Source: Bacillus sp. FJAT-49736 (lineage in GTDB: Bacteria; Bacillota; Bacilli; Bacillales; Bacillaceae_C). Taken from it: a stretch of DNA of 64,000 nucleotides. A program made the position numbers and the translations under genes. Positions 43,701 to 52,926 of the stretch are shown here, piece after piece. Where the stretch lies: assembly GCF_018343615.1 (NCBI RefSeq), contig NZ_JAGYPI010000001.1, positions 744,001 through 808,000 of the forward strand, written 5' to 3'. Positions within the stretch are counted from its first letter, which is position 1. Every line of letters begins with the position of its first letter. The notes under the pieces are model-generated. The model had not been told where the DNA came from. It searched no databases and worked only from the letters and a program-made list of their open reading frames with translations.

Positions 43701-44334
43701 AGAGCTTGGAACCGTTAATATTGGAGCAATTGAAGAGTACGATCGTGTCTCCGAACGTTATGAGTTCTTGAAGGAACAACAAACAGATTTATTGGAAGCA
43801 AAGGAAACTCTTTTCCAAGTGATTGATGAAATGGATGAAGAAATGAAGCGTAGATTTGAAGAGACATTTGCATCCATTCGTCGTTATTTTGAACCAACCT
43901 TCCAAGCATTATTTGGAGGTGGACGTGCAGAGCTAAAACTTACGGACCCATCTGATCTGTTAAATACCGGAGTAGATATAGTTGCTCAGCCACCAGGAAA
44001 GAAGCTGCAAAATCTAGGATTATTATCCGGCGGAGAAAGAGCGCTCACTGCAATAGCTCTTTTATTTTCTATTTTAAAAGTTCGACCAGTACCATTCTGT
44101 ATTCTAGATGAGGTAGAGGCTGCATTGGATGATGCAAATGTATACCGCTTTAGTAAGTACTTGAAACAGTTTAGCCAGGAAACTCAGTTTATCGTGATTA
44201 CCCATCGAAAAGGAACAATGGAGGAAGCAGATGTTCTTTACGGTATAACCATGCAGGAATCCGGTGTTTCAAAGCTTGTATCTGTTAGATTGGAAGAGAC
44301 GAATGAACTCATGAGCCCAGCAGCAACTGTTTAG
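40756..44334 (+). CDS. smc: Chromosome condensation protein Smc
   Basis: Smc forms the condensin ring with ScpA and ScpB and organises the origin region of the chromosome. The 1192-residue protein has Walker A (GPNGSGKSN, about 32-40), a long coiled coil, a globular hinge (about 500-680, with GAMQHIVVLTEENGRNA and the GGSMSGG segment), the returning coil, and a C-terminal head with the signature LSGGERALTA and Walker B ILDEVEAALDD. The start is TTG at 40756 right behind AGGGAGGGAG; the encoded FLKRLDIVGFKSFAER is the canonical beginning. Confidence 0.97.
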   Translation: MFLKRLDIVGFKSFAERISVEFVTGVTAVVGPNGSGKSNIIDAVRWVLGEQSAKSLRGGKMEDVIFAGSDTRKSLNFAEVSLTLDNEDHQLPLDYNEISVTRRVYRSGDSEFFINKQSCRLKDIIDLFMDSGLGREAFSIISQGKVEEILNSKPEERRTIFEEAAGVLKYKNRKKKAESKLNETKENLNRVNDILHELEHQVEPLKIQASLAKDYLDKKEELKNVEVALTVKEIEATHEQWEQLNKQLEQHQDQEMALSAKLQKEEASLTEMRDQISALDESITDLQNVLVTATEELEKLEGRKEVLRERKKNANQNKDQLQRNIVETEEKINKLQEQSKVLKEEYEKNVQEAALLKNRLKEKNAQLETFNMDIEAMIESLKGDYIELLNEQASGKNELSFLEQQLQIQSTKKSKLDEDNQKYVEQRRLIQEEKRKVQDQLKETTINLEEHIHSFHDKQREIENLKDQYQKQETTLYQAYQYVQKARSRKETLEEMEEDYTGFFQGVREVLKAKNSTLQGIEGAVAELIQVPKEYESAIDTALGGAMQHIVVLTEENGRNAINYLKKNRYGRATFLPLNIIKGKSIPSAQLAAISGHSSFVGVASELIFVNEKYQSIISNLLGNVVITKDLQGAGQIAKLLQYRYRLVTLDGDVVNPGGSMSGGTSKQSNNSLISRKGELEELKVKLLSMEEKTSQLEQFVKNLKADVSKEEAALEEMRKSGEQLRFKEQEWKSELRQIEAAEKNMNERLQMYDMEKSESVQTTESVEGRQRELTEKLQKVTEKISQLEKEIEELTQKKNQNITSKDELLSEISDLKADLAVKNEQLVTSRENLDRIQKELEETSARHDNFKSELNWIENEMTNNHSGEEELSVAAEKKRMDKQETTKLISLRREERLQLQTKLEDMELNLKELKRQHKGLVEVLKDEEVKINRLDVDLENRLARLREEYLLSFEAAKQEFSLDISLDEARKKVKLIKLAIEELGTVNIGAIEEYDRVSERYEFLKEQQTDLLEAKETLFQVIDEMDEEMKRRFEETFASIRRYFEPTFQALFGGGRAELKLTDPSDLLNTGVDIVAQPPGKKLQNLGLLSGGERALTAIALLFSILKVRPVPFCILDEVEAALDDANVYRFSKYLKQFSQETQFIVITHRKGTMEEADVLYGITMQESGVSKLVSVRLEETNELMSPAATV

Positions 44335-44348
44335 AAGTAAATCGGGTC

Positions 44349-44384
44349 ACCCAAAGTTTTGGATAAAATTTTGGGTCCTTTTTT
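44349..44384 (+). terminator. Terminator after smc
   Basis: A 12-bp stem with one G-U pair (arms 44349-44360 and 44365-44376) has a GGAT loop and is followed by CC and eight T. Confidence 0.85.
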
Positions 44385-44422
44385 TTAATATAAAATAATG
44401 TTACTCATTAAGAACGAAGTAA

Positions 44423-44452
44423 TTGGCTAAACAGATGTAATTCGTTTATAAT
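44423..44452 (+). promoter_or_regulatory. Probable SigA promoter for ftsY
   Basis: TTGGCT (44423-44428) and a consensus TATAAT (44447-44452) are 18 bases apart. It lies after the smc terminator and about 65 bases before the ftsY start, so ftsY likely has its own transcript. Confidence 0.55.
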
Positions 44453-44518
44453 TTGTTAGGATAAATAATGCCTTATTTTAATGAAGCGTTTTATGTATAG
44501 TTTAAGGAGTGAAATCAA

Positions 44519-45508
44519 TTGAGTTTTTTTCAAAAATTAAAAGATAAGTTTTCAAAATCAACGGATTCTGTTACCGAAAAATTTAAAGATGGTCTATCAA
44601 AGACAAGGAATAATTTTGCTAGTAAAGTAAATGATCTTGTAGCACGCTACCGGAAAGTAGATGAAGATTTTTTCGAAGAGCTTGAAGAAATATTAATTCA
44701 AGCAGATGTTGGCTTTAATACGGTGATGGAACTGATAGATGAACTGAAAATGGAAGTGAAAAAAAAGAATATTCAAGATCCTGTGGAGGTTCAGTCTGTC
44801 ATCTCCGAAAAGCTTGTCGAAATCTATGAAGGTGGAGAAAAGACATCTGGAAGTGTGAATATTCAAGAAAACGGCCTTACAGTGGTGCTATTTGTAGGGG
44901 TTAACGGGGTTGGAAAAACAACAACCATTGGCAAGCTTGCCCATATGTATAAACAACAAGGGAAGAATGTATTATTAGCTGCGGGAGATACTTTCCGGGC
45001 AGGAGCTATTGATCAGCTCGAGGTTTGGGGAAACCGAGTAGGGGTAGACGTGATAAAGCACAGCGAGGGTTCTGACCCCGCCGCTGTAATGTATGATGCA
45101 ATTCAATCAGCCAAAGCAAGAAAGGCGGATATTCTTTTGTGTGATACAGCAGGTCGTCTGCAAAATAAAGTGAATTTAATGAATGAGTTGGAAAAGGTGA
45201 AACGCGTAATCGAAAGAGAAATTCCAGGAGCACCACATGAGGTATTACTCGTATTGGATGCGACAACAGGCCAAAATGCACTATTGCAAGCAAAGACCTT
45301 TAAAGAAGTAACCAATGTTTCCGGCATCGTATTAACGAAATTAGATGGAACCGCAAAAGGCGGGATCGTTCTGGCGATCCGAAATGAATTGAATATTCCT
45401 GTTAAATTTGTTGGCCTTGGAGAAAAGATGGATGATTTACAAGAATTCGATGCTGAAAAATATGTGTATGGACTTTTTTCCAATATAATTGAAAATCAGG
45501 AAGAATAG
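44519..45508 (+). CDS. ftsY: Signal recognition particle receptor FtsY
   Basis: FtsY docks SRP-ribosome complexes at the membrane. The 329-residue protein has an N domain (about 1-110) and a G domain with GVNGVGKTT, DTAGR and TKLDGTAKGG motifs, ending in the GEKMDDLQEFD segment. It lacks the long acidic extension seen in enterobacteria, as is normal for Bacillus. The start is TTG 44519, with AAGGAG upstream, giving the conserved MSFFQKLKDKF. Confidence 0.96.
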   Translation: MSFFQKLKDKFSKSTDSVTEKFKDGLSKTRNNFASKVNDLVARYRKVDEDFFEELEEILIQADVGFNTVMELIDELKMEVKKKNIQDPVEVQSVISEKLVEIYEGGEKTSGSVNIQENGLTVVLFVGVNGVGKTTTIGKLAHMYKQQGKNVLLAAGDTFRAGAIDQLEVWGNRVGVDVIKHSEGSDPAAVMYDAIQSAKARKADILLCDTAGRLQNKVNLMNELEKVKRVIEREIPGAPHEVLLVLDATTGQNALLQAKTFKEVTNVSGIVLTKLDGTAKGGIVLAIRNELNIPVKFVGLGEKMDDLQEFDAEKYVYGLFSNIIENQEE

Positions 45509-45525
45509 AATGTAAAGATATTATC

Positions 45526-45554
45526 TTGACAAACCAAGAAAATCTGTGTATTCT
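45526..45554 (+). promoter_or_regulatory. Probable SigA promoter for ylxM-ffh
   Basis: A consensus TTGACA (45526-45531) and TATTCT (45549-45554) are 17 bases apart, about 40 bases before ylxM. Confidence 0.65.
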
Positions 45555-45595
45555 TCATATGTAAAGCTTTTTCACTTAACAAGGGGAGGATAATC

Positions 45596-45925
45596 ATGCT
45601 TGAAAAAACAACAAGAATGAATTACTTGTTTGATTTTTATCAATCGTTGTTAACTCCAAAGCAGCGAAGCTATATGTCCTTCTACTATTTAGATGATTTT
45701 TCCCTTGGTGAAATTGCCGAAGAATTTGATGTAAGCCGGCAAGCGGTTTTCGATAATATCAAACGTACTGAAGCGATGCTGGAGGAATATGAAGAAAAGC
45801 TATTATTATTCCAAAAGTTTAAGGAGCGTACAAAATTATTAGAGGAGATTCGAAAGTGCCTCGGAAATGATGCACTATCAAATGATTTATTGCCTTTAAT
45901 AGATGCGCTAGAGAAATTAGATTAG
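45596..45925 (+). CDS. ylxM: SRP-associated helix-turn-helix protein YlxM
   Basis: YlxM is a small protein found next to ffh in Firmicutes; in streptococci it has been shown to stimulate SRP. The 109-residue protein has a sigma-70 region-4-like helix-turn-helix ([20 protein letters not shown], about 39-58) and a charged C-terminal helix. GGGGAGG precedes the ATG. ffh starts 12 bases after its stop. Whether it binds DNA or RNA here cannot be told from sequence. Confidence 0.92.
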   Translation: MLEKTTRMNYLFDFYQSLLTPKQRSYMSFYYLDDFSLGEIAEEFDVSRQAVFDNIKRTEAMLEEYEEKLLLFQKFKERTKLLEEIRKCLGNDALSNDLLPLIDALEKLD

Positions 45926-45937
45926 GAGGCGGCATGA

Positions 45938-47278
45938 ATGGCATTTGAAGGATTAGCCGACCGACTGCAGAACACGATACAGAAAATACGCGGCAAGGGA
46001 AAAGTTTCGGAAAGCGATGTAAAGGAAATGATGAGAGAAGTTCGTCTTGCTTTATTAGAGGCAGACGTTAACTTCAAAGTGGTAAAAGAATTTGTTAAAA
46101 AGGTAAGCGAGCGCGCGGTTGGTCAAGAGGTAATGAAAAGCTTAACTCCTGGTCAACAAGTTATTAAGGTTGTTAAAGAAGAATTAACAAACTTAATGGG
46201 CGGCGAACAAAGCCAAATAGCTGTTGCAAAACGCCCTCCAACTGTTATTATGATGGTTGGTTTACAAGGTGCCGGTAAAACAACGACAACTGGTAAGCTT
46301 GCTAATTTATTAAGAAAAAAGCACAATCGAAATCCTTTACTTGTAGCAGCTGACATTTATCGTCCTGCAGCAATAAAACAATTAGAAACACTTGGAAAGC
46401 AGCTTGGTATGCCTGTATTCTCCCTTGGCGATCAGATAAGCCCAGTAGAGATTGCAAGGCAGGCTATAGAAAAAGCAAAAGCAGATCATCATGATTATGT
46501 CCTTATCGATACAGCAGGTCGTCTTCACATCGATGGCGAGCTGATGAATGAGCTTAAGGAAATAAAAGAGCTATCGAGTCCTGAAGAAATTTTTCTTGTG
46601 GTAGATGCCATGACAGGACAGGATGCCGTGAATGTTGCTGAAAGCTTTGACGAGCAATTAGGCATAACAGGAGTCGTTTTAACTAAGTTGGATGGCGATA
46701 CCCGAGGCGGTGCTGCCCTTTCTATTCGATCTGTTACTGGCAAACCGATAAAATTTGTCGGTATGGGTGAAAAATTGGATGCACTGGAGGCATTTCATCC
46801 AGAAAGAATGGCTTCTAGGATTCTTGGAATGGGAGACGTTTTAACCCTAATTGAAAAGGCCCAAGCTAATGTGGATGAAGAAAAAGCCAAAGAGCTTGAG
46901 CAAAAAATGAGAACGGCAAGTTTTACCTTCGATGACTTCTTGGATCAATTAGGTCAAGTCAGAAAGATGGGGCCGTTAGATGAGCTCTTAAAAATGATGC
47001 CTGGTGCAAATAAAATCAAAGGGTTAAATAATCTACAGATTGATGATAAGCAAATCAGCCATGTGGAAGCAATTATCAAGTCCATGACGAAAGCTGAAAA
47101 GGTGAATCCGGAAATAATTAATTCTGGACGTAGAAAAAGAATTGCAAAGGGTAGCGGAACGACCGTACAAGAGGTAAACCGATTGCTGAAGCAATTCGAA
47201 GAAATGAAAAAAATGATGAAACAAATGACCAGTATGACAAAAGGGAAAAAGAAAGGCTTTAAATTCCCTTTTATGTAA
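45938..47278 (+). CDS. ffh: Signal recognition particle protein Ffh
   Basis: Ffh binds signal peptides and 4.5S/6S-type SRP RNA and delivers ribosomes to FtsY. The 446-residue protein has the N domain (1-90), the G domain with GLQGAGKTTT, DTAGR and TKLDGDTRGG, and a methionine-rich M domain (about 300-446) ending in a basic tail. AGGAGGCGG precedes the ATG. A hairpin-like inverted repeat (AAAGTGTT with AACACTTT, about 47365-47387) lies after it, next to the rpsP promoter. Confidence 0.97.
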   Translation: MAFEGLADRLQNTIQKIRGKGKVSESDVKEMMREVRLALLEADVNFKVVKEFVKKVSERAVGQEVMKSLTPGQQVIKVVKEELTNLMGGEQSQIAVAKRPPTVIMMVGLQGAGKTTTTGKLANLLRKKHNRNPLLVAADIYRPAAIKQLETLGKQLGMPVFSLGDQISPVEIARQAIEKAKADHHDYVLIDTAGRLHIDGELMNELKEIKELSSPEEIFLVVDAMTGQDAVNVAESFDEQLGITGVVLTKLDGDTRGGAALSIRSVTGKPIKFVGMGEKLDALEAFHPERMASRILGMGDVLTLIEKAQANVDEEKAKELEQKMRTASFTFDDFLDQLGQVRKMGPLDELLKMMPGANKIKGLNNLQIDDKQISHVEAIIKSMTKAEKVNPEIINSGRRKRIAKGSGTTVQEVNRLLKQFEEMKKMMKQMTSMTKGKKKGFKFPFM

Positions 47279-47383
47279 GAAAAAGGTTAGTAATAAGGTA
47301 ACAAAGCAATGCTATTTTTGTCTTGTATATAGCACATGATTTTGTTCCCTTTTACCATATTAAAAAGTGTTAAGAAAAAACAC

Positions 47384-47413
47384 TTTACAAACAAAATACT
47401 TTTTTGATATTAT
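47384..47413 (+). promoter_or_regulatory. Possible promoter for rpsP
   Basis: TTTACA (47384-47389) and TATTAT (47408-47413) are 18 bases apart and 38 bases before rpsP. The -35 overlaps the right arm of a small inverted repeat, which could be either the ffh terminator or an operator. Confidence 0.45.
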
Positions 47414-47427
47414 ACTATCTTGTGTAA

Positions 47428-47724
<297 letters not shown>

Positions 47725-47739
47725 CATGAGTGACGCGCC

Positions 47740-47973
47740 ATGCAGGAGCTGATTACTCAAATTGTGAAGCCCTTAGTCGATTATCCAGATGCAGTTAAAG
47801 TAGAAATGATCGAGGATCCAAATCACATTACTTACAATCTTTCTGTTCACGAAGAAGATATCGGTAAGGTGATTGGGAAGAAGGGCCGTGTTGCGAAAGC
47901 AATACGTACGGTTGTCTATGCTTGGGCAGGTTCAAAACAACATAAGAAAATTTATTTGGAAATTGTCGAGTAA
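47740..47973 (+). CDS. khpA: KH-domain RNA-binding protein KhpA (YlqC)
   Basis: KhpA is a small single-KH protein; in streptococci it pairs with KhpB and affects cell division and RNA regulation. The 77-residue protein shows the KH signature VIGKKGRVAKAIR with the GKKG loop. It sits between rpsP and ylqD, as in most Firmicutes. A terminator follows. Confidence 0.93.
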   Translation: MQELITQIVKPLVDYPDAVKVEMIEDPNHITYNLSVHEEDIGKVIGKKGRVAKAIRTVVYAWAGSKQHKKIYLEIVE

Positions 47974-48023
47974 CATTCCAATAAATTCAGCAGCAAAGAT
48001 TTGATGTTATTATACATCAGGAG

Positions 48024-48053
48024 AAAAGGGAGGAGAAATTAGCCTCCCTTTTT
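48024..48053 (+). terminator. Terminator after khpA
   Basis: AAAAGGGAGG (48024-48033) pairs with CCTCCCTTTT (48043-48052), and the T run is part of the right arm. Confidence 0.8.
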
Positions 48054-48117
48054 CCATATCTAAAATAAATTACATAGTCCTTAAACTGCTTATATGTCTA
48101 CTTAATGGAGGTAGATG

Positions 48118-48504
48118 ATGAAAATATTGCAGCCCGTAGTGGTTAAACAAGTATTAACCGAAAATAGCAAAGAAAAATTATTATATTCTTATCATGAAAA
48201 AAGGCAATTGCTTCAAAAAGAATGTGATCAACTTCGATTTGAACTAAAAAAATTAGAAAGAACAAAAAAATTCCCATCAACCAGTTTAAAAAATCACTTT
48301 GAAAAGGAAATTAATAATAGACAGGAAAAAGTAAAATTAATTGAGTTCCAAATCGAGCAACTAAACATATTGCCGTTAGGAAGTGAGATTACGGAGCAAA
48401 ACATTCAATCTGTCGTCGAAATCAAAGTGGGTGATGATTGGGGTAAGCTTACCAATGAGCGAATGATTATTGTAAAAGACGGATTCATCACAGAAATACG
48501 TTAG
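48118..48504 (+). CDS. ylqD: YlqD family protein, function unknown
   Basis: A 128-residue protein of unknown role, conserved in Bacillus between khpA and rimM. The middle (about 20-85) is highly charged with heptad-like leucines and probably forms a coiled coil; the C-terminal part ([10 protein letters not shown] to the end) looks like a small beta domain. I prefer the second of two adjacent ATGs (48118), 6 bases after GGAGG; the first (48115) is too close. Its position suggests a link to ribosome maturation, but this is only inference. Confidence 0.85.
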   Translation: MKILQPVVVKQVLTENSKEKLLYSYHEKRQLLQKECDQLRFELKKLERTKKFPSTSLKNHFEKEINNRQEKVKLIEFQIEQLNILPLGSEITEQNIQSVVEIKVGDDWGKLTNERMIIVKDGFITEIR

Positions 48505-48515
48505 AGGTGAAAATA

Positions 48516-49025
48516 ATGTGGTTTAATGTTGGAAAAATAGTAAATACTCACGGTTTAAACGGTGAGGTACGTGTAATATCCATTACTGATTTTAAGGAAG
48601 AAAGATTTAAAAAAGGCAATACGTTATATCTATTTCTTAATGGGCAATCACAGCCAATGGAATTAGTGGTTAAGAGCCATCGTATACATAAAAATTTTGA
48701 TTTGCTTACCTTTGAAGGCTTTAACAATATTAATGATGTGGAGAAATGGAAAGAGGGCATCTTAAAAGTATCAGAGGAGCAATTAGGAGAACTGGAAGAA
48801 GGAGAGTTTTATTTTCACGAAATCGTCGGGTGCCAAGTTTTCACGATAGATAATACATTATTAGGAGTTGTAAAAGAAATTCTTACTCCTGGAGCAAATG
48901 ATGTATGGGTAGTGAAAGGAGAAAAAGGAAAAGAGTTTTTAATTCCTTATATTAAGCCGGTTGTTAAGCAAATTAATGTGCAAGAGAAGCGGATTATTAT
49001 AGAGCCAATGGAAGGTTTATTATGA
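48516..49025 (+). CDS. rimM: 16S rRNA processing protein RimM
   Basis: RimM assists maturation of the 30S head and binds S19. The 169-residue protein has an N-terminal beta-barrel ([19 protein letters not shown]) and a C-terminal PRC-barrel domain ([19 protein letters not shown]). ATG 48516 follows AGAGGTG; the upstream in-frame GTG (48507) is part of that site. The stop overlaps the trmD start. Confidence 0.95.
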   Translation: MWFNVGKIVNTHGLNGEVRVISITDFKEERFKKGNTLYLFLNGQSQPMELVVKSHRIHKNFDLLTFEGFNNINDVEKWKEGILKVSEEQLGELEEGEFYFHEIVGCQVFTIDNTLLGVVKEILTPGANDVWVVKGEKGKEFLIPYIKPVVKQINVQEKRIIIEPMEGLL

Positions 49026-49759
49026 TGAAAATAGACATTCTAACCTTGTTTCCAGAAATGTTCACCGGAGTACTCGGAACTTCCATCTTAAAAAAAGCAA
49101 GTGAAAAAGGCATTGTAGAATATAATGTTCTAAATTACCGGGAGTTTGCCGACAACAAGCATCAAACAGTGGATGATTATCCTTATGGCGGGGGAGCAGG
49201 GATGGTCCTTAAGCCACAACCGATAATTGATGCGGTGGAGAGCTTAAAACAAGAGGATAAAAAAGTCAGGGTTATCCTGCTTTGTCCACAAGGTGAAACC
49301 TTTAAGCAATCAAAAGCAGAAGAGCTTTCACGCGAGGATCATTTGATTTTTGTTTGCGGACATTATGAAGGTTATGATGAAAGAATTCGAGAATTTGCAG
49401 TAACAGATGAAGTTTCCATAGGAGATTTTGTATTAACAGGTGGAGAGCTTGGTGCGATGATTATGGTAGACAGTATTGTCCGCTTACTTCCAGGGGCACT
49501 TGGAAATAATGATTCACCTGTTCTAGATTCATTTTCTACTGGATTATTAGAGCATCCACATTATACGAGACCAGCTGATTTCAGAGGGATGAAAGTTCCT
49601 GATGTTCTTCTATCAGGTGATCACCGAAAAATAGAAGAGTGGAGAGAAAGAGAATCCCTCAGAAGAACATTTTTAAGAAGACCAGATCTACTAAAAGAGT
49701 ATGATTTAAGTGAGAAGCAAAAACAGTGGATATCCGATTGGGAGGATGAAAAATCTTAG
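49022..49759 (+). CDS. trmD: tRNA (guanine-37-N1) methyltransferase TrmD
   Basis: TrmD methylates G37 of tRNAs, preventing frameshifts. The 245-residue SPOUT enzyme shows the trefoil-knot motifs [12 protein letters not shown] and [15 protein letters not shown]. The N-terminus is [13 protein letters not shown]; it may start at 49022 (overlapping the rimM stop, ATGA) or at the next ATG, 49025. rimM, trmD and rplS are in the usual order. Confidence 0.96.
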   Translation: MMKIDILTLFPEMFTGVLGTSILKKASEKGIVEYNVLNYREFADNKHQTVDDYPYGGGAGMVLKPQPIIDAVESLKQEDKKVRVILLCPQGETFKQSKAEELSREDHLIFVCGHYEGYDERIREFAVTDEVSIGDFVLTGGELGAMIMVDSIVRLLPGALGNNDSPVLDSFSTGLLEHPHYTRPADFRGMKVPDVLLSGDHRKIEEWRERESLRRTFLRRPDLLKEYDLSEKQKQWISDWEDEKS

Positions 49760-49769
49760 CTTTATGTTA

Positions 49770-49894
49770 TTGCAATATTAATAGTGATATGTTAAGATTA
49801 ATTTTGTGATTTGAGGCCAAATCGCATTAAAACGATGTTCCGCTGCAACCATTTGAGAACTTGTATGAGCATCTGTTGGAAGGAGTTGAAATCG
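49770..49894 (+). promoter_or_regulatory. rplS promoter and candidate L19 leader
   Basis: TTGCAA (49770-49775) and TAAGAT (49793-49798) are 17 bases apart, so rplS has its own probable promoter. The roughly 90-base leader that follows is in the place where Bacillus carries the L19 autoregulatory leader. I cannot confirm the structure by eye; the assignment rests on position and length. Confidence 0.45.
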
Positions 49895-50239
49895 ATGCAC
49901 AATATTATTGAAGAAATTACAAAAGATCAACTTCGCAGTGATCTTCCTGCTTTCCGTCCTGGAGATACAGTACGTGTTCACGTTAAAGTTATCGAGGGTA
50001 CTCGTGAGCGTATTCAGGTATTTGAAGGTGTTGTTATTAAGCGCCGCGGTGGTGGAATCAGCGAAACTTTCACAGTTCGTAAAGTATCTTATGGTGTAGG
50101 TGTTGAGCGTACATTCCCTCTACACACTCCAAAGATTGCGAATCTAGAAGTAGTGCGTCGCGGTAAAGTTCGTCGTGCGAAACTTTACTACCTACGTAAT
50201 TTACGTGGTAAAGCTGCTCGTATTAAAGAAATCCGCTAA
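49895..50239 (+). CDS. rplS: Ribosomal protein L19
   Basis: L19 sits at the 30S-50S interface. The 114-residue basic protein begins [18 protein letters not shown] and has the family segment [10 protein letters not shown]-like [18 protein letters not shown] 49895 follows TGGAAGGAG; longer frames that start upstream read through the leader. A strong terminator follows. Confidence 0.97.
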   Translation: MHNIIEEITKDQLRSDLPAFRPGDTVRVHVKVIEGTRERIQVFEGVVIKRRGGGISETFTVRKVSYGVGVERTFPLHTPKIANLEVVRRGKVRRAKLYYLRNLRGKAARIKEIR

Positions 50240-50294
50240 TTGTAAGTACGGATGGCTTTCGGTCATTTTATACTTATCAATGAAAAACGTTTTG

Positions 50295-50324
50295 AAAAGG
50301 GGCTTGGAGACAAGCCCCTTTTCT
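50295..50324 (+). terminator. Terminator after rplS
   Basis: AAAAGGGGCTTG pairs with CAAGCCCCTTTT around a GAGA tetraloop (arms 50295-50306 and 50311-50322), followed by CTTTC. Confidence 0.9.
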
Positions 50325-50332
50325 TTCATATA

Positions 50333-50520
50333 AGCTCCTTTTTTACTTTTTGTTGTTTTTTTAGACAAAATCCTAGTAGCTACCCGATATATTAAAATAA
50401 AGCAATAATCTTTTATAAGAAAAGATGCCCGGGTAAAGTCTAAATTAGGATGTATTACATTATACGAAAAAGCAACAAGTTAAAATCGCCATTTGGATTA
50501 TTAACAATCTATTTGAAAAA
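50333..50520 (+). repeat. Intergenic repeat family, copy 6
   Basis: This occupies the rest of the 382-base spacer between rplS and lepB. It has a diverged arm A (AGCTCCTTTTTTA), arm B (TTGTTGTTTTTTTA), arm A' (TAAGAAAAGATGCCCG), the box AAAGTCTAAATTAGGAT, arm B' (TACGAAAAAGCAACA), and the 3' module ATCGCCATTTGGATT with TTAACAAT. It ends about 100 bases before lepB. Confidence 0.8.
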
Positions 50521-50621
50521 GCCTTCATATAAAATAAGATTATTTCAAGGTGAAAATGGATATAAAATAATAGGGAGTCTTTCATTTACGAGAATTAATA
50601 CTAATAGGTGGTGGTGGAGAA

Positions 50622-51158
50622 ATGGGAAAGCGGAAAAATGAGTTATGGGAATGGACAAAGGCACTACTCATTGCAGTTGGTCTAGCGGTAATAATCCGTT
50701 ATTTTTTATTTGCTCCAATCGTGGTAGACGGTTTATCAATGATGCCTACCTTACATAATGGGGATCGGATGATTGTCAATAAGCTTGGAAAACCGAATCG
50801 GTTCGATATTATTGTTTTTCATGCCCCGGAGAAAAAAGATTATATTAAACGAGTTATTGGCCTGCCTGGTGATAGAATTGAATATAAGGATGATGTTTTA
50901 TATATTAACGGAAAAGCCTATAAAGAGCCATATCTGAACAAATATAAAAAAATAACACAAGGACCCCTGACGGAGGATTTCACTTTAAAGGATCTAATCG
51001 GCAGAGATACTGTTCCAAAGGGAGAAATTTTCGTTATGGGAGATAACCGCAGACAAAGCAAAGACTCAAGAATTATCGGCCCCATTCCACTATCAAAAGT
51101 TATTGGTGATACAAGGCTGATTTACTGGCCATTGTCAGACATACGTTTTGTAAAATAA
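50622..51158 (+). CDS. lepB: Signal peptidase I
   Basis: This membrane-anchored peptidase removes signal peptides from secreted proteins. The 178-residue protein has one N-terminal membrane helix (about 13-32), the nucleophile S39 in the SMMPT motif, the general base K76 in YIKRVIGLPGD, and MGDNR.S.DSR near the C-terminus. It is the short Sip type of Bacillus. In B. subtilis no signal peptidase gene lies here, but I recall the rplS-lepB-rbgA order from other bacilli. Confidence 0.95.
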   Translation: MGKRKNELWEWTKALLIAVGLAVIIRYFLFAPIVVDGLSMMPTLHNGDRMIVNKLGKPNRFDIIVFHAPEKKDYIKRVIGLPGDRIEYKDDVLYINGKAYKEPYLNKYKKITQGPLTEDFTLKDLIGRDTVPKGEIFVMGDNRRQSKDSRIIGPIPLSKVIGDTRLIYWPLSDIRFVK

Positions 51159-51180
51159 AAGATTTTGGAGTTGAATATTT

Positions 51181-52053
51181 ATGACCATTCAATGGTTTCC
51201 CGGTCATATGGCAAAAGCACGCAGGGAGGTATCCGAAAAGCTAAAGCTAGTTGATATTGTATTTGAATTAGTGGATGCAAGGATCCCTATCTCATCGGCA
51301 AACCCAATGCTAGATGAGATCGTACAACAAAAGCCAAGATTAACATTATTGAATAAGGCAGATATGGCTGATTCCATTCAGACGAAACAATGGATTGATT
51401 ATTATGCTGAAAAAGGACAATCTGCTCTTGCGATTAATTCACACGCTGGAACCGGTATGAATGATATCGTAAGAGAGGCACAGCATATTTTGAAGTCCAA
51501 ATTTGATCGAATGAGAGCAAAGGGTATGAAGCCTAGAGCAATTCGCGCCATGATAATTGGTATCCCAAATGTCGGAAAATCTACTTTAATTAATAGACTT
51601 GCAGGTAAAAATATTGCAAAAACAGGTAATACACCTGGAGTAACCAAATCACAACAGTGGATTAAAGTCGGGAAACAATTAGAACTACTTGATACACCTG
51701 GAATATTATGGCCGAAATTTGATGATCAAATTGTTGGTTATAAGCTGGCGCTAACAGGAGCCATTAAAGATACGATATTAAATTTACAGGATATCGCTGT
51801 TTTTGCTCTTCGGTTTTTAGAGGAACATTATCCTCAGCAATTTAAGGATCGTTATCAGATTGAAAAAATACCTGATGAGCTGGTTGATATATTTAACCAT
51901 ATTGGGAAATTGCGCGGGTGTCTTATGGCAGGCGGAGAAGTTAATTATGATAAAACAGCTGAAACTATTATCCGTGACGTACGTTCATTGAAATTAGGTA
52001 GGCTGACCCTTGATTTCCCGCAAGATATGCATGACGATAATGGTGAGGAATGA
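51181..52053 (+). CDS. rbgA: Ribosome assembly GTPase RbgA (YlqF)
   Basis: RbgA is essential for late 50S assembly. The 290-residue protein is a circularly permuted GTPase: NKAD (G4) near 58, then GIPNVGKST (G1) near 124, and DTPGI (G3). It begins [15 protein letters not shown], the family signature. rnhB starts one base after its stop. Confidence 0.96.
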   Translation: MTIQWFPGHMAKARREVSEKLKLVDIVFELVDARIPISSANPMLDEIVQQKPRLTLLNKADMADSIQTKQWIDYYAEKGQSALAINSHAGTGMNDIVREAQHILKSKFDRMRAKGMKPRAIRAMIIGIPNVGKSTLINRLAGKNIAKTGNTPGVTKSQQWIKVGKQLELLDTPGILWPKFDDQIVGYKLALTGAIKDTILNLQDIAVFALRFLEEHYPQQFKDRYQIEKIPDELVDIFNHIGKLRGCLMAGGEVNYDKTAETIIRDVRSLKLGRLTLDFPQDMHDDNGEE

Positions 52054-52054
52054 C

Positions 52055-52819
52055 ATGGTAAAGTTAACAATTAAAGAAATCGCTGAACAACTGCAATCAA
52101 TTAATCATCTTAATCATCCTTTTTTGGAGGAAATGAAAAAGGATACTAGAAAAGGTGTGCAAAGCTTAATTAAGAAAAAATACGAGGCAATAAAAAAGTT
52201 GGAGCTCGAGCGTGAACAATTCTTCACCATGATGCAATATGAAAACGCCATGAAACTGGAAGGATTTAACCTCATCGCTGGCATCGATGAGGTCGGAAGA
52301 GGACCGTTAGCTGGGCCAGTTGTTGCAGCTGCGGTAATTTTGCCTGAACATTTCTATCTTGGCGGTATTAATGATTCAAAGCAATTAACAGAGCAAAAGC
52401 GTGATGAATTTTACAATATTATTTTGGATCAGGCAGCTATAGGAGTTGGAATCATATCAGCAGAAGAAATTGACCGTATAAATATTTATGAAGCTACTAA
52501 AAAGGCAATGCTTGCAGCACTAAATGATTTAAGTGTTTTTCCTGATTATTGTTTAATTGATGCTATGAAACTAACCATACCAGTTCCGCAAACCTCCATT
52601 ATTAAAGGGGATGCAAAAAGTATTTCTATTGCGGCTGCCTCTATCGTTGCCAAAGTTACTAGAGACAGAATGATGAAGAGATACAGTGAGAAGTACCCAC
52701 AATATCATTTTGAGAGTAATATGGGCTACGGGACGAAGGAACATATAGATGCACTACATACATATGGACCATGCCCAATCCACCGAAAAACGTTTGCGCC
52801 GATTAAAGAGATGGTATGA
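52055..52819 (+). CDS. rnhB: Ribonuclease HII
   Basis: RNase HII removes RNA from RNA-DNA hybrids and single ribonucleotides from DNA. The 254-residue protein has the catalytic IDEVGRGPLAGP segment (D78, E79), followed by the conserved SKQLTE and CLIDAMKL motifs. The N-terminal 70 residues are the extra domain typical of Bacillus. GAGGAATGAC precedes the ATG. A 359-base spacer with a repeat array and a terminator follows, instead of ylqG. Confidence 0.96.
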   Translation: MVKLTIKEIAEQLQSINHLNHPFLEEMKKDTRKGVQSLIKKKYEAIKKLELEREQFFTMMQYENAMKLEGFNLIAGIDEVGRGPLAGPVVAAAVILPEHFYLGGINDSKQLTEQKRDEFYNIILDQAAIGVGIISAEEIDRINIYEATKKAMLAALNDLSVFPDYCLIDAMKLTIPVPQTSIIKGDAKSISIAAASIVAKVTRDRMMKRYSEKYPQYHFESNMGYGTKEHIDALHTYGPCPIHRKTFAPIKEMV

Positions 52820-52926
52820 GAAATGCGCAAGTGCCTTGCACACCGGCGTACGGATTTCGTAGTCTTAGACTGAGATAAAGGAAACCATGCTGAGGTAGTT
52901 CATGAGCAATTGAAATTCGAAATGAT

